Shown here piece by piece: positions 1-11,784 of a stretch of DNA of 64,000 bases (position 1 is its first letter; each line of letters opens with the position of its first letter). The position numbers and the translations under genes are program-made. The DNA is from Strix aluco (lineage: Eukaryota > Chordata > Aves > Strigiformes > Strigidae), in contig NC_133934.1 in the NCBI RefSeq assembly GCF_031877795.1, forward strand, positions 108,750,610-108,814,609, in the 5' to 3' direction. The notes beneath the pieces were generated by a model that saw nothing but the letters and a program-made list of their open reading frames with translations, was not told the origin of the DNA and made no database searches.

Positions 1-1001
1 TTCGGTGGATGAGGAATTGGTTGGATGATCACATCCAGGGGGTAGTGGTCAATGGCTCGATGTCCAGATGGAGATCAGTGACAAGTGGTGCCCCTCAGGG
101 GTCCATATTGGGACCGGTACTGTTTAATAACTTCATGAATTACATGGACAGTGGGATCGAGTGCACCCTCAGCAAATTTGCAGACAACACCAAGCTGTGT
201 GGTGCAGTTGACACACCTGAGGGACAGGATGCCATTCAGAGGGACGTGGACAAGCTCCAGAAGTGGGCCCATGTGAACATCATGAGGCTCAACAAGGCCA
301 AGTGCAAGGTCCTGCACATGGGTCAAGGCAATCCCACATACAAATAGAGGCTGGGTGATGAATGGATTGAGAGCAGCCCTGTGGAGAAGGACTTGATACT
401 AGTGGATGGAAAACTGAATGTGAGTCAGCAGTGTACACTTGCACCACAGAAAGCCAACTGCAACCTGGGCTGCATCAAAAGAAGCGTGGCCAGCAGGTTG
501 AGGGAGCTAATTCTGTTCCTCTGCTCTGCTCTGGTGAGACCTAACCTGGAGTACTGTGTCCAGCTCTGATGCTCTCAGCACAGGAACCTGTTGGAGCAAG
601 TCCAGAGGAGGCCATGAAAATGATCAGAGGTCTGGAGCACCTCTCCTGTGAGGACAGGCTGAGAGAGATGGGGTTGTTCAGCCTGGAGAAGACTCTGGGG
701 AGACCTTATAGCAGCCTTCCAGTACCTAAAGGGGGCTACAGGAAAGATGGGGAGGGACTTTTTAGTAGGGCCTGTAACAATAGGATGAGGGGTAATGGTT
801 TTAAACTGAAAGAGGATACATTCAGACTAGATATAAGGAAGAAATTTTTTACAATAAGGGCAGTAAAACACTGTAACATGTTGCCCAGAGGGATGGTAGA
901 TGCCTCATCCCTGGAAACATTCAAGGTCAGGCTGGACGGGGCTCTGAGAAACCTGATCTAGCTGAAGATGTCCCTGCTCATTGCAGGGGAGGGTTGGACT
1001 A
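1..1001 (+). mobile_element. CR1 LINE, 3' half of ORF2, left part of a split copy
   Basis: This is the interior and 3' end of a CR1 non-LTR retrotransposon, entering from outside the window. Bases 9-347 translate to the reverse-transcriptase segment with [11 protein letters not shown] (palm motif) and KFADNTK, where family members have FADD, so the second catalytic Asp is Asn. A stop follows NPTYK, and the frame resumes with WIESSP and RSVASR at 355-566. After a frame change it continues at 569-961 with GLEHLS and LGLFSLEK, the usual CR1 C-terminal region. The copy runs to GGTTGGACTA at about 1001, where a minus-strand CR1 interrupts it, and its last 54 bases reappear at 5362-5415. It is a non-functional relic. 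Confidence 0.93.
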
Positions 1002-1088
1002 TCACAGAATCACACAGAATCATCTAGGTTGGAAAAGACCTTGAAGATCATCTAGGCCAACCATTAACCTAACACTGACCGTTCTCAA

Positions 1089-3722
1089 CTACACCATATC
1101 CCTCAGCGCTATGTCAACCCTCTTAAACACCTCCAGGGATGGGGACTCCACCACTGCCCTGGGCAGCCCATTCCTAATGGACTTCCTAATATCCAATCTA
1201 AACCTTCCCTGGCACAACTTGAGGCCATTACCTCTTGCCCTATCGCTTGTTACTTGGTTAAAGAGACTCATCCCCAGCTCTCTGCAACCTCCCTTCAGGT
1301 AGTTGTAGAGGGTGATGAGGTCTCCCCTCAGCCTCCTCTTCTCCAGACTAAACAACCCCAGTTCCCTCAGCCGCTCCTCGTACAACATGTGCTCCAGATC
1401 CTTCACCAGCTTCGTTGCCCTTCTCTGGACACGCTCGAGTAATTCAATGTCCTTTTTGTAGTGAGGGGCCCAAAACTGAACACAGTAATCAAGGTGCGGC
1501 CTCACCAGTGCCGAGTACAGGGGTAAGATCACTTCCCTGTCCCTGCTGGCCACACTATTTCTGATACAAGCCAGGACACCATTTGCCTTCTTGGCCACCT
1601 GGGCACACTGCTGACTCGTGTTCAGCCAGCTGTCAATCAACACTACCAGGTCCCTTTCTGACTGGCAGCTCTCCAGCCACTCCTCCCCCAGCCTGTAGCG
1701 CTGCTGGGGGTTGTTGTGGCCCAAGTGCAGCACCTGGCATTTGGCCTTATTGAAACTCCTACAGTTGGCCTTAGCCCATCGCTCCAGCCTGTCCAGGTCT
1801 CTCTGCAGAGCCTCCCTACCCTCGAGCAGATCAACACTCCCACTCAACTTGGTGTCATCTGCAACTTACTGAGGGTGCACTCAGTCCCCTCGTCTAGATC
1901 ATCAATAAAGATGTTAAACAGGAGTGGCCCCAAAACCAAGCCCTGGGGGACACCACTTGTGACCGGCCACCAACCGGATTTAACTCCGTTCACCACAACT
2001 CTTTGGGCCCGGCCATCCAGACAGTTTTTTACCCAGCAAAGCGTGTGCCCATCCAAGGCATGAGCAGCCAGTTTCACCAGGAGAATGTTGAGGGAAATGG
2101 TGTCAAAGGCCTTGCTAAAGTCAAGGTAAACAACATCCACAGCCTTTCCCTCATCCAATAAGCGGGTCACCCTGTCGTAGAAGGAGATCAGGTTTGTCAG
2201 GCAGGACCTGCCTTTCATAAACCCATGCTGACTAGGCCTGATCCCCTGGTTGTCCATTATATGACTTGTAATGGCACCCGAGATGACCTGCTCCATGACC
2301 TTCCCTGGCACCGAGGTCAGACTGACAGGTCTATAGTTTCCTGGATGCTCCTTTCTGCCTTTCTTGTAGATGGGTGTCACATTTGCCACCCTCCAGTCCA
2401 ATGGGACCTCCCCAGTTAGCCATGACTTCAGGTAAATCATGGAAAGCGGCTTGGCGAGCACATCTGCCAACTCTTTCAGCACCCTTGGGTGTAACCCATC
2501 CGGTCCCACAGACTTGTGTGCATCCAAGTGGTGTAGCAGGTCTCTGACCACCTCCTCTTCAACTGTGCTGACCTCAATCTGCTTCCCCTCCCCATCTCCC
2601 AGCTCAAGAGACTGGGTGTCCAGGGAACAGCCAGTTCCACTGCTAAAGACTGAGGCAAAGTAGGCGTTGAGCACCTCAGCCTTTTCCTCATCCTTAGTTA
2701 CCATGTTTCCCTCTGCATCCAGTAAAGGAGGGAGATTTTCCCTAATCCTCCTTTTGCTGTTAACAAATTTATAGAAACATTTTTTATTATCCTTAACAGC
2801 TGTAGCCAAGTTGAGCTCTAGCTGCGCTTTGGCTCTCCTAATGCTCTCCCTGCATAACTTCACTACATCTTTATAGTCTTCATGAGAGACCTGGCCCCTC
2901 TTCCAAAGGCAATAGATTCTCCTTTTGTTCTTGAGATCCAGCCAAAGGTCCCTGTTTAGCCAGGCCGGTCTCCTTCCCCGCCTGCTTGTTTTTTGACATG
3001 CGGGAACAGCCTGCTCCTGTGCCTTTACGACTTCTCTCTTGAAGTATGTCCAGCCTTCCTGGACTCCCATATCCTTCAAGGCAGCCTCACAAGGGATTTT
3101 GTTAATCAGTCTTTGGAACAGGTCAAAGTTTGCCCCCCAGAAGTCTAAGGTGGCAGTTTTACTAACCCCTCTCTTTGTTTCTCCAAGGATCGAAAACTCA
3201 ATCATCTCATGATCACTGCACCCTAGACAGTCTCCAACCTTTACTTCCCCCACAAGCTCTTCCCTGTTCACCAGAAGCAGATCCAGGAGGGCACCTTCCC
3301 TGGTCAGCTCACTCACCAGCTGTGTGAGGAAGTTATCCTCCACACATTCCAGGAACCTCCTGGATTGTTCCCTCTCTGCTGTGCTGTGATCCCAGCAGAT
3401 ACCCGGGAGGTTAAATTCCCCACAAGAACAATGGCAAGTGACCGTGAGATTTCTCCCAACTGTTTATAGAAAGCTTCATACTGTGTGCATTGGTATAGAT
3501 GCACTTGAGATGAGCTAATGAATCCAACACCTTTTTGTGAGTGTGGGCCCTATTTCCTACCAGACCCTTCTCAGGTGCTTCCACAGTTCCTAAACATCTT
3601 TCCCTTCTCTCAAATGAAGTGGCAGAAGGAGAGCCCTCACCAGTCCACCATCCTTCAAGCTTTGGCATGCTTCCCTCGAGCTTGTTCCTAACAGGCCCAG
3701 TTATCACTCCCTCCCCCCTCAT
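1089..3722 (-). pseudogene. CR1 ORF2 (endonuclease-reverse transcriptase), broken
   Basis: ORF2 of CR1 encodes an APE-type endonuclease followed by a reverse transcriptase that copies the element into the genome. From the 5' side, CIYTNAHSM (start of the endonuclease) is visible near 3490, but it joins directly to [13 protein letters not shown], so most of the endonuclease is missing. After a frame change, 3343-1844 is open for 499 codons and holds the inter-domain region ([12 protein letters not shown]), the RT fingers ([17 protein letters not shown]), [19 protein letters not shown] and [11 protein letters not shown]. One lost T at about 1862 shifts the frame exactly at the FADD catalytic box. 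Translation resumes in another frame at 1847-1089 (GSVDLLEG to ALRDMV). A further small deletion affects the RLDIRKS region near 1180. Confidence 0.9.
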
Positions 3723-3724
3723 AT

Positions 3725-4708
3725 CTAGTTTAAAGCCCTGTCAATAAGCCCTGCTAACTCCTGCCCCAGAATGCTTTCCCCCCTCTGGGACAGCTGCATC
3801 CCACCTGTCTCATTTGTCACCAGCAGACCAGGTGCCTTATAAACCTTGCCATGATCAAAGAACCCAAAATTCTGACAGTGGCACATGTTAATCAGATATG
3901 TTTTCCACCCTCTTTCAGTGGTTTTCCCTTCCACTTGAGGGATTGATGAAAACACGACCTGAGCTCCTGAGCCTTCAAGTAGCCACCCCAGTGCCTTGAA
4001 GTCCTTTTTGAATGACTTAAGATTTCTCTCTACCACCTCATCGTTACCTGCCTGGATAACCACCAAGGGGTAGTAATCACAGGGCCGCACCAGAGCAGTG
4101 ACCTTCCTTTTAATATCTCTAACCCAAGCCCCAGGGAGGCAGGAGACCTCTCTATGGTATGGGTCTGGTCGACATGTGGGCCTCTCCGTACCCCTCAGAA
4201 CAGAGTCACCCACTACAATTACTCTCCTTACTTGAAGAAGTCGCAAGTCGTGGGGCTGAGGGACAAGCTGTGGATGACTCACCAGATGGGTCCTCATTTC
4301 CACCTTCATTTGGCTGACTGTCTAGTTCCAAAGCCTCATACCTATTGTATAATGACAACTGGGAAGGTGAGGGGGGCCAAGAAGGTTTTCGCTTGCCTTT
4401 CCAAGGAAGGACCTGACTCCATTACCCCCTGTCCCCCACATGCCCTCCTTCTGCCTGGTGAGAGGAGGGGAGGGAGTCATGTATTTCTTGTGTGGCCTCT
4501 ACCTGCTGCCTTTGCTCTGAGTGTGGCTCCACCAGTCAATCTCGTTTTCACACTCTCTGATTGTTCTCAACCTTTCTACCTCCTCCCTCAGTTCAACCAC
4601 CTGCCTGAGCAGATCGTTTACTTGATAATCCCGCACACAAACGGTGTCTCTGACTCCCTCCGGTTCCAGTGCCAGGCTCAGGCACTCTCGGCAGGCAGAG
4701 ACCTGCAC
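3725..4708 (-). pseudogene. CR1 ORF1 remnant with coiled coil and esterase-like domain
   Basis: CR1 ORF1 proteins carry an N-terminal cysteine motif and coiled coil, then an SGNH-type esterase domain. Here 4708-4499 encodes VSACRECLSLALEPEG, then a heptad-like stretch LLRQVVELREEVERLR. In the cysteine region the sequence reads TVCVRDYQV, where a second Cys would be expected. The frame is then lost, and 4309-3725 encodes a 194-codon stretch with VVGDSVLRGTE (the GDS nucleophile block) near residues 33-43, VIQAGNDEVV and a C-terminal QELAGLIDRAL. Between the two pieces (about 4498-4310) no single frame is intact. It lies just upstream of ORF2 in the same element. Confidence 0.82.
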
Positions 4709-4709
4709 G

Positions 4710-5358
4710 GCCGCCTGTTTGTGTGGGACCTCTCTCTAGGTTCCCACATGCCTCACCACTCTGCCTCTCAGCCATGTTGTGACCATGCTCTTCTCTCTGG
4801 CCAGAGGGGAACCAATCCCTGTGTGCTGTTTCCCACACACTGTGCTCTCACGTGCCTGCAGTGCTGTTCCTTCCCTCCCCTCTCTCCAGCACTTGGGCTT
4901 GAAGGGACCGAACGTACCTTGTGCCGTGGCAGAGGCTCAGCCCCTGCCCTTCACACTGCCTCGGGGCACCCACAGCCCAGCACTACCCGACCACCCTGAG
5001 CTCTGTGAGCAGTCGCTGCCCTCCCACAGGGTTCTTATCACCTGACCAAGGGTGGGTGGTGCTGGTTCCGCCCACGCTATCCCGGCAGAGCCCACCCCGC
5101 TCGTTACCGAGGGCGGGTGTGAGCTGGGCTCCTCGGCAGTGACCGCCGGTGTGGTGACAGCTCGTTCAGAACTGGCGCCACCGGCCCTTGGCTCCGCCCT
5201 CCGCCCCGCTGCCTCAGCTGCCCCCACCGGCCTGCCAGCCTCCTTAGAGCCGGCTGGCTGCCTTCCTGGCTCCAAAAGATTCAAAAGCCCCCCAGAAAAG
5301 CTCCTTGCCGGTCCCTTTTGCCGCGATTCCCCCCCAGTGCGGGCTTACCTACACTGGA
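4710..5358 (-). promoter_or_regulatory. GC-rich, CpG-containing 5' leader of the CR1 element
   Basis: About 650 bases that are much richer in G+C and in CpG than the rest of the window, at the 5' end of the minus-strand CR1. Position and composition fit the internal promoter and 5' UTR of a full-length CR1. No TATA box is evident. Several open frames cross this stretch on both strands, but this is expected for GC-rich DNA and none resembles a known protein. Confidence 0.6.
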
Positions 5359-5361
5359 GCT

Positions 5362-5415
5362 GACTGGATGACATTTAAAGGTCCCTTCCAACCCAAACTC
5401 TTTTATGATTCCATG
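5362..5415 (+). mobile_element. CR1 3' tail, right part of the split copy
   Basis: The bases GGATGACATTTAAAGGTCCC followed by TTCCAACCC and ATGATTCCATG are the last part of a CR1 3' UTR with its terminal repeats. They continue the plus-strand CR1 that stops at 1001, so the two pieces were one copy before the minus-strand CR1 inserted. Confidence 0.88.
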
Positions 5416-6395
5416 AATACCCTCAAGCTCCTTCTCCACATTGTTATCTCTGTTAAGACCATATAATTTATACATAAGCAATGTTATTTAAAAATGTGGA
5501 CCAAAAGATACAATTATAGATTTTGAGATTGTGTATATTATATTGTTATATTAAAATTATAGATTTACAAGCACATCAAGAGCCCTGTGCTTCAGAAATC
5601 AGTTCTGAGAGACACAGGAAAGTTACATTCCTATGTCAGGTGTATAGACTGTAGGACAGCTGTAAGTGCATATCGCTCAGGTTCCTGCTGCATTTCCCTG
5701 CCCTGATCACTTTTGGACTAATTTATCCTTCCTCCCACAGAGAACAGTTGTGCAAAAAATGCAACACTGATATGAAGAAAAAATTCCATATTCCAGTGAA
5801 ATGACAGAGGGTAGAAAAAGTGTATGTAACAAATTAAATTGGAATTTGGCCAGAACTTCCAGGTTAAATCATGGAAGCTGGCAAAAACTTTTGAGAAGTT
5901 ATCAAGAAAAGTGATGGCCAAAACCCTTATGCTTTTTTTTTGTTTTTTTTTTTTTTTTTAAATAATCCCTGCTGAGAGCTATTACTTACTAAAACTTAAT
6001 ATATTTTAGACCACCCTTAAAAGCCCAGAAAATGGGAATACCAGTGGGCTAGCAGTAGCTGGAGCCAAAGATCACTTTTTTATATCCAATGAAAAGATAT
6101 AATTAGTTAATGTCAGTTACTAAATGTTCCTTTCAAATGTCTTTAATGCAAGAACATATTCAAAATATATTTCTGTAAAATATCTGCTCCAATAAAATAT
6201 AAAACATTCACAGTAAAATTTGTCCCCGATGCTGTGGGATCAGTGACTACTCATATTCACGTACTGCTTGTGCGTATGAAAATTTCTAAGTTCATGATTT
6301 CTGTTGACATAGCTACAGGATACTGTCAGGTATCAGCTGTTTTTTCAACCTTACTGACCTTAGTTTTACAGTTAAAATTAGAACCAACATACTGA
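5416..6395. other. Unassigned AT-rich DNA with a poly-T tract
   Basis: No gene was recognised. A broken T run at 5933-5959 could be the reversed poly-A tail of a retrocopy, but no source gene is visible beside it. Short open frames here show no family resemblance. Confidence 0.5.
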
Positions 6396-6720
6396 TGTGC
6401 ATTGGGTTTGCATGGCAAGGTTTTGGTAGCGAGGGTGCCACAGGGGTGGCTTCTGTAAGAAACTGCTAGAAGCTTCCCCCACATCCCATAGAGCCAATGC
6501 GAGCTGGCTCCAAGATGGACCCACTGCTGGCCAAGGCTGAGCCCATCAGCGATGGTGGTAGTGTCTCTGGGATAACATATTTAAGAAAGGGAAAAAACTG
6601 CTGAGCAACAGCAGCTGGAAGAGAGGAGTGAGAATATGTGAGAGAAACAACTCTGCAGACACTAAGGTCAGGGAAAAAGTGGTCTGAGAAGGGAAAAAGA
6701 TGCTTGTCATAAAACAACTG
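6396..6720 (+). mobile_element. ERV-type LTR fragment (old, truncated)
   Basis: The segment begins TGCATTGGGTTTGCATGGCA and continues through GCTGCTAGAAGC-like, AAGATGGACC and AACATATTTAAGAAAGGG blocks. From memory this resembles a long terminal repeat of an ERVL-like family that is common in bird genomes. AACATATTTAAG may be its TATA region. The resemblance fades after about 6690. I see no second LTR and no gag, pol or env coding sequence nearby, so it is a solo or truncated relic. The boundaries and family name need a repeat library. Confidence 0.55.
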
Positions 6721-8641
6721 CAGATCACAAAACTATGTAAGAGATGTGCAAAACTTCTTAATGCCAAAAGGCAAGGGAATACATAATTGAGGAGAACTGA
6801 ATTAGTAGAATTATTACATTATTATTTCTCAGAATAGAAAGAAACTGTAGTTTGGCCATCTCGTCGTGAGAAACCAGAAGAAAACTTCTTTATATGGAGC
6901 AATGCAATGCATATTTTTTTTTTTTTATCACTTTGTATTTTAAAAAATAGTGCAAGGCTTTGCTTTTCCATGAAATGCTTCCACAGAAGTTTAGCTCTGT
7001 TGAACTTTCCAGCAACAATGATTTTTGTTCCATTAAATACTGTGATGGCTCAATCTCTTTGCATGTTTAACTGCATCCTGTTCCACAGACTCCAGTGGTG
7101 TCTTTTATTTAAGGTCATAAAGAACTTACCCTGGAATCCAGATGATGCAGACATGGACAGACCCCACCCTGCGGGTGGACATGGTGAACTCCACCTGAGT
7201 TGTGCCTATAATGCTGGCATATGCATCTAAGGTAGCTGTCTGGTTTCCCATTTTAGTCAGTGGAGATCTAGTCAATATAGTTAGAGTGGTTTGCTGTAAT
7301 TCATTTGATGAAACTCTGGGTGTTTGCTTTGGGGTGAGATGAATGATGCCACAGATCCCAGGTACTCTGTTGACTACAGAGGAAGGTTCATTTAGATGGA
7401 GGCATGTGTTCTGTCCAAACCCAAGTTCAGACAAATGAATCTCGTTCACACCCTATAAAAGGCTATAGGCACAACAGCCTTATCCCATTGAAGGACACCT
7501 CTGGAAACACTCAGTGATGTATAGCCAATGTAAAGACCCACCCCTATATTTTAACACTACAGTACCTTGCCAGATTTATTCTTTGGTCCACAGTGGTAAA
7601 CAAATCTTTTACCTAAATAAGTGTTTTAAACACACATTTTCAAAGATAATTACTGATTCTCACCACAAAACTATCGTCTTAATTTTTAAAGAAACTTTAT
7701 AGTAGAAGAAAGAAAACAAAGAAAAAATCTGAGATCATATTGTTGTTCTTAGAGGCAAGTTACAAGCAAAATTGGACAACATAAATCCACATCACACACC
7801 TATATTTCACACAAAACAAAAAGATCAATTACATAAAACAGGTCTTTACAAAAGTTTGGCAGTGTTAGACAAATGAATACAGATGCTATTCACTGCTTGG
7901 AAAAATAATTTATTTTGTTAGCTTACAAAAATGACAACGTTTCAAGTTACACTTTAAATTATGAGTACAGCTAGCAACTTTGATCCTGCAAAGGTACTGT
8001 CTCCTGAGATGTGATAAACACTTGAGACCTTGCTTTCAGGAATAGCTTGGAGTAAGTCCCAAGCCAGCAAAAAATAATGAAGTTTGATATTTTAGTACTG
8101 CCTCATTGGCTAACATTTTATGTTCTGATTACAGAAAGTTGGTACAAATGTTGACATTAAATTAACATATGAACTTTCCAGGTAGACCCTTAACCAGACT
8201 TAAACATACCTGCTGATTCTGTGTGAAGCTATCAGTTTGCAGCAACATACTCATAGCACAACAGACAGCTTTCATACACTTTGGCACGATCTCAGTACTT
8301 CATATTCTGATTGGTACTTATGCTTAATACATGAGATTTGATTCTGGCTTCATACTGGTATAAATCAGGCATAGGCATTCTGAAGTCAATGCAGCCATAC
8401 AACAATAAAACTGGTGTGCTGGTGTGACGCATGAGTGAGACCTCATGTGTGTAAGTGAGTTCCACAGACTTCACAGGTTGATGAGGATCTGTGCTTTGGA
8501 ATAACATGGTAACAAGCTGTTTCTGTTATACTTCTACAATGCTTTGTTCCTAAACCTGCAAGAGGTGTTCTGAAAATGCAAACTGGAGACTTAGTTTTAT
8601 GTGCATCCATGCAATTCACAGTAAGTAATAAGTCAAGCAGT
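6721..8641. other. Unassigned intergenic DNA downstream of CEP128
   Basis: No gene was recognised. On the minus strand 7126-7449 is open for 107 codons with no known motif. A TATAAAAGG string lies at 7454-7462 on the plus strand. Together with the LTR at 6.4 kb, this patch (about 7120-7500) could be another repeat, but I cannot assign it. Confidence 0.4.
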
Positions 8642-8711
8642 AGTTTGGTTGAACTTGATGATCTTAAGGGTCTTTTCCAACCTAAATGATTTTATGATTT
8701 TATGATTCTGT
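8642..8711 (+). mobile_element. CR1 3' tail, severely 5' truncated
   Basis: TTGAACTTGATGATCTTAAG followed by TTTTCCAACCTAAATG and three degenerate terminal repeats (ATTTTATG, ATTTTATG, ATTCTGTA) is a CR1 3' end in plus orientation. Only about 70 bases are present. Confidence 0.85.
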
Positions 8712-11700
8712 ATTTTTTTTAATTCATTATGTAATTCTCAAGATGGCTAAGTTGGGTTTTTTCCCCCCACAGATAACGGAAAAACTGGAAAGCAAACACC
8801 TTGGGAAGCTATCTTGGAACAAAAAATATCATAGGACAAAAATAAAGATTTATCAGAGAATGGCTAACATATAGTCAAAACTGGTTTTATTTTGTGAGGT
8901 TTTTGGGTTTTTTAAAAAAATTATTAATAGTGATGGTATTTAGATGTAAGGTATAATTAGCTTCTGCCTACACATAAGAAAATTCCCATTTTATGTACTT
9001 AATGACTTGCTAGATTTTGCTGAAAAACTGATGTGAAACAAAACATTTAGTGGTGAGTGTGAAACACAATTGATACACTTTAACAGATGAAGTATCTCTC
9101 CTTTGAGAAGGTTTAATTATTTTGAAAAAGCCACAACAGCCCACATTAGAGTGGAACAAAGAGCTGTAATATTTCCAAATTTTGCAAATTTCCTAAGCTT
9201 GTATTGATGGCATTTAGAAGTACAGTGGTTTTCATTATATAACTAAATTTATTTTAGTCTTTTTGAAAAATAAAAGTACTTATACAAGAGTCCAAATGAA
9301 CTCAAAATCCTGAAATAGAAAAATGCCATAGTCCCAAATTATTCCAAATGTTTACAGTTTGCTATGAAATTATTTTTATAAGATCATGGATTTTTCAGTA
9401 TTACTTGCTTACCAGACCAGCACATATTGTAGACTTGCACACCTCCAAAATGCAATGAAAAAGTAGGTTGAGAAAATACTTCTCTCTCCTTTTCTCAAAT
9501 TCATCATGAAATTGTAACTCCACCAATATCAGAGACAAGGCTTCTGTTAGCTTTAGCATAGTCAGAATTTCCAAGCACAAAGGATTAATTTTCTTTTTGA
9601 CCAGTGAAGTTTTACAGTGGACGAACATGTTTATGCACGTCTATGTCTACAAGAAAGATATGTAATTATGTGAACAGGACTATACATGACATCTACATAT
9701 CTATTAAAAGTCTGAACACACCTTTACATTTCAGAAATCAAGTTTGAAGGAAATTTCAATAGTTTTGGTTACTACAGCAATGTCAGCTTCAACACGCTGC
9801 CTTCCCTGGTGCATTTTACAGGAATGAAAAGTAACAGCATGTCTATACCTAGACACAGAATCAAACTCGTGAGAAAGGATAAATAAGATGAAAATGTAAC
9901 AAAGAAAAGACACACATTTTTTCACACAGATGTCCCTAATAACCTGCTGAGAGTTGAGCTTATATGGGAATGTGGTCAGGCAGCCTTTTATATTAAATCA
10001 GGAGCTGGACTCCTTCTTAACTACTGGCAAAGGTCTTTCAAGGACTTTATGTCAGGAAATAATTGCACATTGAGGAATTTCATTCCAGTATGGCTATTTC
10101 CATTACATTAACAGGTACAACAAGGTTTACAGGTATTAAACCGACATTTCAGACTTCACACCAGTGCAGAGACATCCTGCATCTGTGTAATTCATTGAAA
10201 TTCTGCAGATTCTTTAAGGTCACTTTACAATGTACTGCAGTGGCAATAGTTGACCAGGAGATGTTATGTAATATGTTCAGTGTCACACGGATAAGACACC
10301 TGGGCAATCTTAGTTTTAGAATTTTCCAACCTAAATGCTAGATCTCAAGACTGACTTTGTTCCAGTTTTAGAATACTAAATGTAAAAACCACTGTATTTT
10401 ATTCAAATTACATGAAAACAAAAGTTCTGGAGGCAAATGACTTATTCATCAACTAACTAAATTAGGAGTGCTTGTAATGAGTTATCAGAATTAGCTGCTT
10501 TTTTAGTTATCCCCGAATTAAATAGAAACTGGCAGCATAAATGACAAAACATGTGCCAGAACTCAAGTGTGACTAACATATTTTTTCTCACACTCTCCAG
10601 GGAAAGAAAAAATTTTAAAAAATCAGCATTTGCTGATAATTGCATATAGAAATTTCAGCTTCAGAAGTGATTCACCTGCAAAATCACAGTAATACACTGA
10701 ATGGACACTCTTACCTACAGTCTAAATACTTATCTATTTGTCACTTTCTTCTGATAATGTGATAGCAAGGCTGAAATTTGAACATCTGATCTATTTGTTA
10801 AAATACATTGTACCAGCCAGCACTCCATACGTAGCACATCAGCTATCACCAGTGGAAGTATTACAAGTCTGAGATTCAGTGCACATAACAGAATTTCCCA
10901 AAGTATGGGACACAGTTAAGTCAAATCAAAGCAAGCAAGTCTCTCACAATAAGAGATGACATGAAGTGGGATTGATGTCTGTTGATTAATATATTCAGGG
11001 CCTTCAAAAACAGTCTGTAAGAGGCTGTCACTCTAGTGAAGTTTAAGAAATTACTCGTATTCTGGAAAAATGAAGTTTTTCATGACTCTGATACTTAATT
11101 TTTCCATTTTCACAGAGATTTTTTGTCTACCAAATAAGATTAATTTGTCCCACTTTTTAAAAACTTTGTTGATTAGTCTTTTGTTAACTTACAGACCTCT
11201 AATCAATCAATGGACAACAGGCTAACATTCACATTGTGTGGCTAGAGAGCCTCACTGCTGATATAACTCACTGACTAAGGTTTCTGCATTCTCTAGCTTT
11301 TTGACTGCACTGGAGACCTCTCTAGTGAAAACAAAACAAAAAACTCCATGGTTTCTGATGGACTTACTGACATTCTATGTAACAAAAATTCTGCCAGCTA
11401 CATGATGTCTTCATGGTTGCAGCTGTTTGGATGAGATTGTGTTGTCAGTGGTGCACCCAGCAGTGAAAGCCTCATTAGAAACGGTGCACTCATTGAGCTC
11501 CATACACAAAATAGCTTATGCCACAGATGCAAACTGTTCTCTTAGCCAGCAGTAAAACACAGCTCATCTTCATCGTTTTCCACACTAAGTACAAAACTGG
11601 GTCACTGGTGGTTTCTGTGAAGAGCCTAATGCCAGAACGTAAATTGGGCTGACTTCCCAGTTCAATGCTTCTTTAATAATGAGTGACACAGAAATCCGCA

Positions 11701-11720
11701 TTTGCAGAATGATACTGTGT
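8712..11720. other. Unassigned intergenic DNA
   Basis: No gene was recognised. A possible, very decayed CR1 tail lies at about 10298-10337 (GGCAATCTTAG, then TTTTCCAACCTAAATG) but is too short to call firmly. Open frames here are short and lack known motifs. Confidence 0.5.
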
Positions 11721-11784
11721 GATTGGTTGGACTTGATGATCTTAAAGTTCTTTTCCAAACTAAATGATTCTATGATTCCATGAT
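11721..11784 (+). mobile_element. CR1 3' tail, severely 5' truncated
   Basis: TTGGTTGGACTTGATGATCT followed by TTTTCCAAACTAAATG and the terminal repeats ATTCTATG and ATTCCATG identify a plus-strand CR1 3' end of about 65 bases. Confidence 0.87.

Larger units (their letters stand above)
1002..5360 (-). mobile_element. Near-full-length CR1 LINE inserted into another CR1
   Basis: This is a 4.36-kb CR1 read right to left: GC-rich leader (about 5350-4710), ORF1 remnants (4708-3725), ORF2 (about 3722-1089) and a short 3' UTR. It ends at 1002 in two degenerate copies of the CR1 8-base terminal repeat (TCACAGAAT on the plus strand). CR1 copies are usually 5' truncated, so a copy keeping its leader and both ORF regions is uncommon. 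It sits inside the 3' tail of a plus-strand CR1. Four bases, GACT, flank both sides and may be a short target duplication or chance. Frameshifts and an internal deletion show it cannot move on its own. Confidence 0.93.

Noticed and set aside
4154-4999. 281-codon plus-strand frame
   Set aside because: It is the antisense shadow of CR1 ORF1 and the GC-rich leader, with no independent protein features.
10298-10337. Very decayed CR1 3' tail
   Set aside because: Only about 40 bases with partial similarity to the other tails; too short to list as an element.
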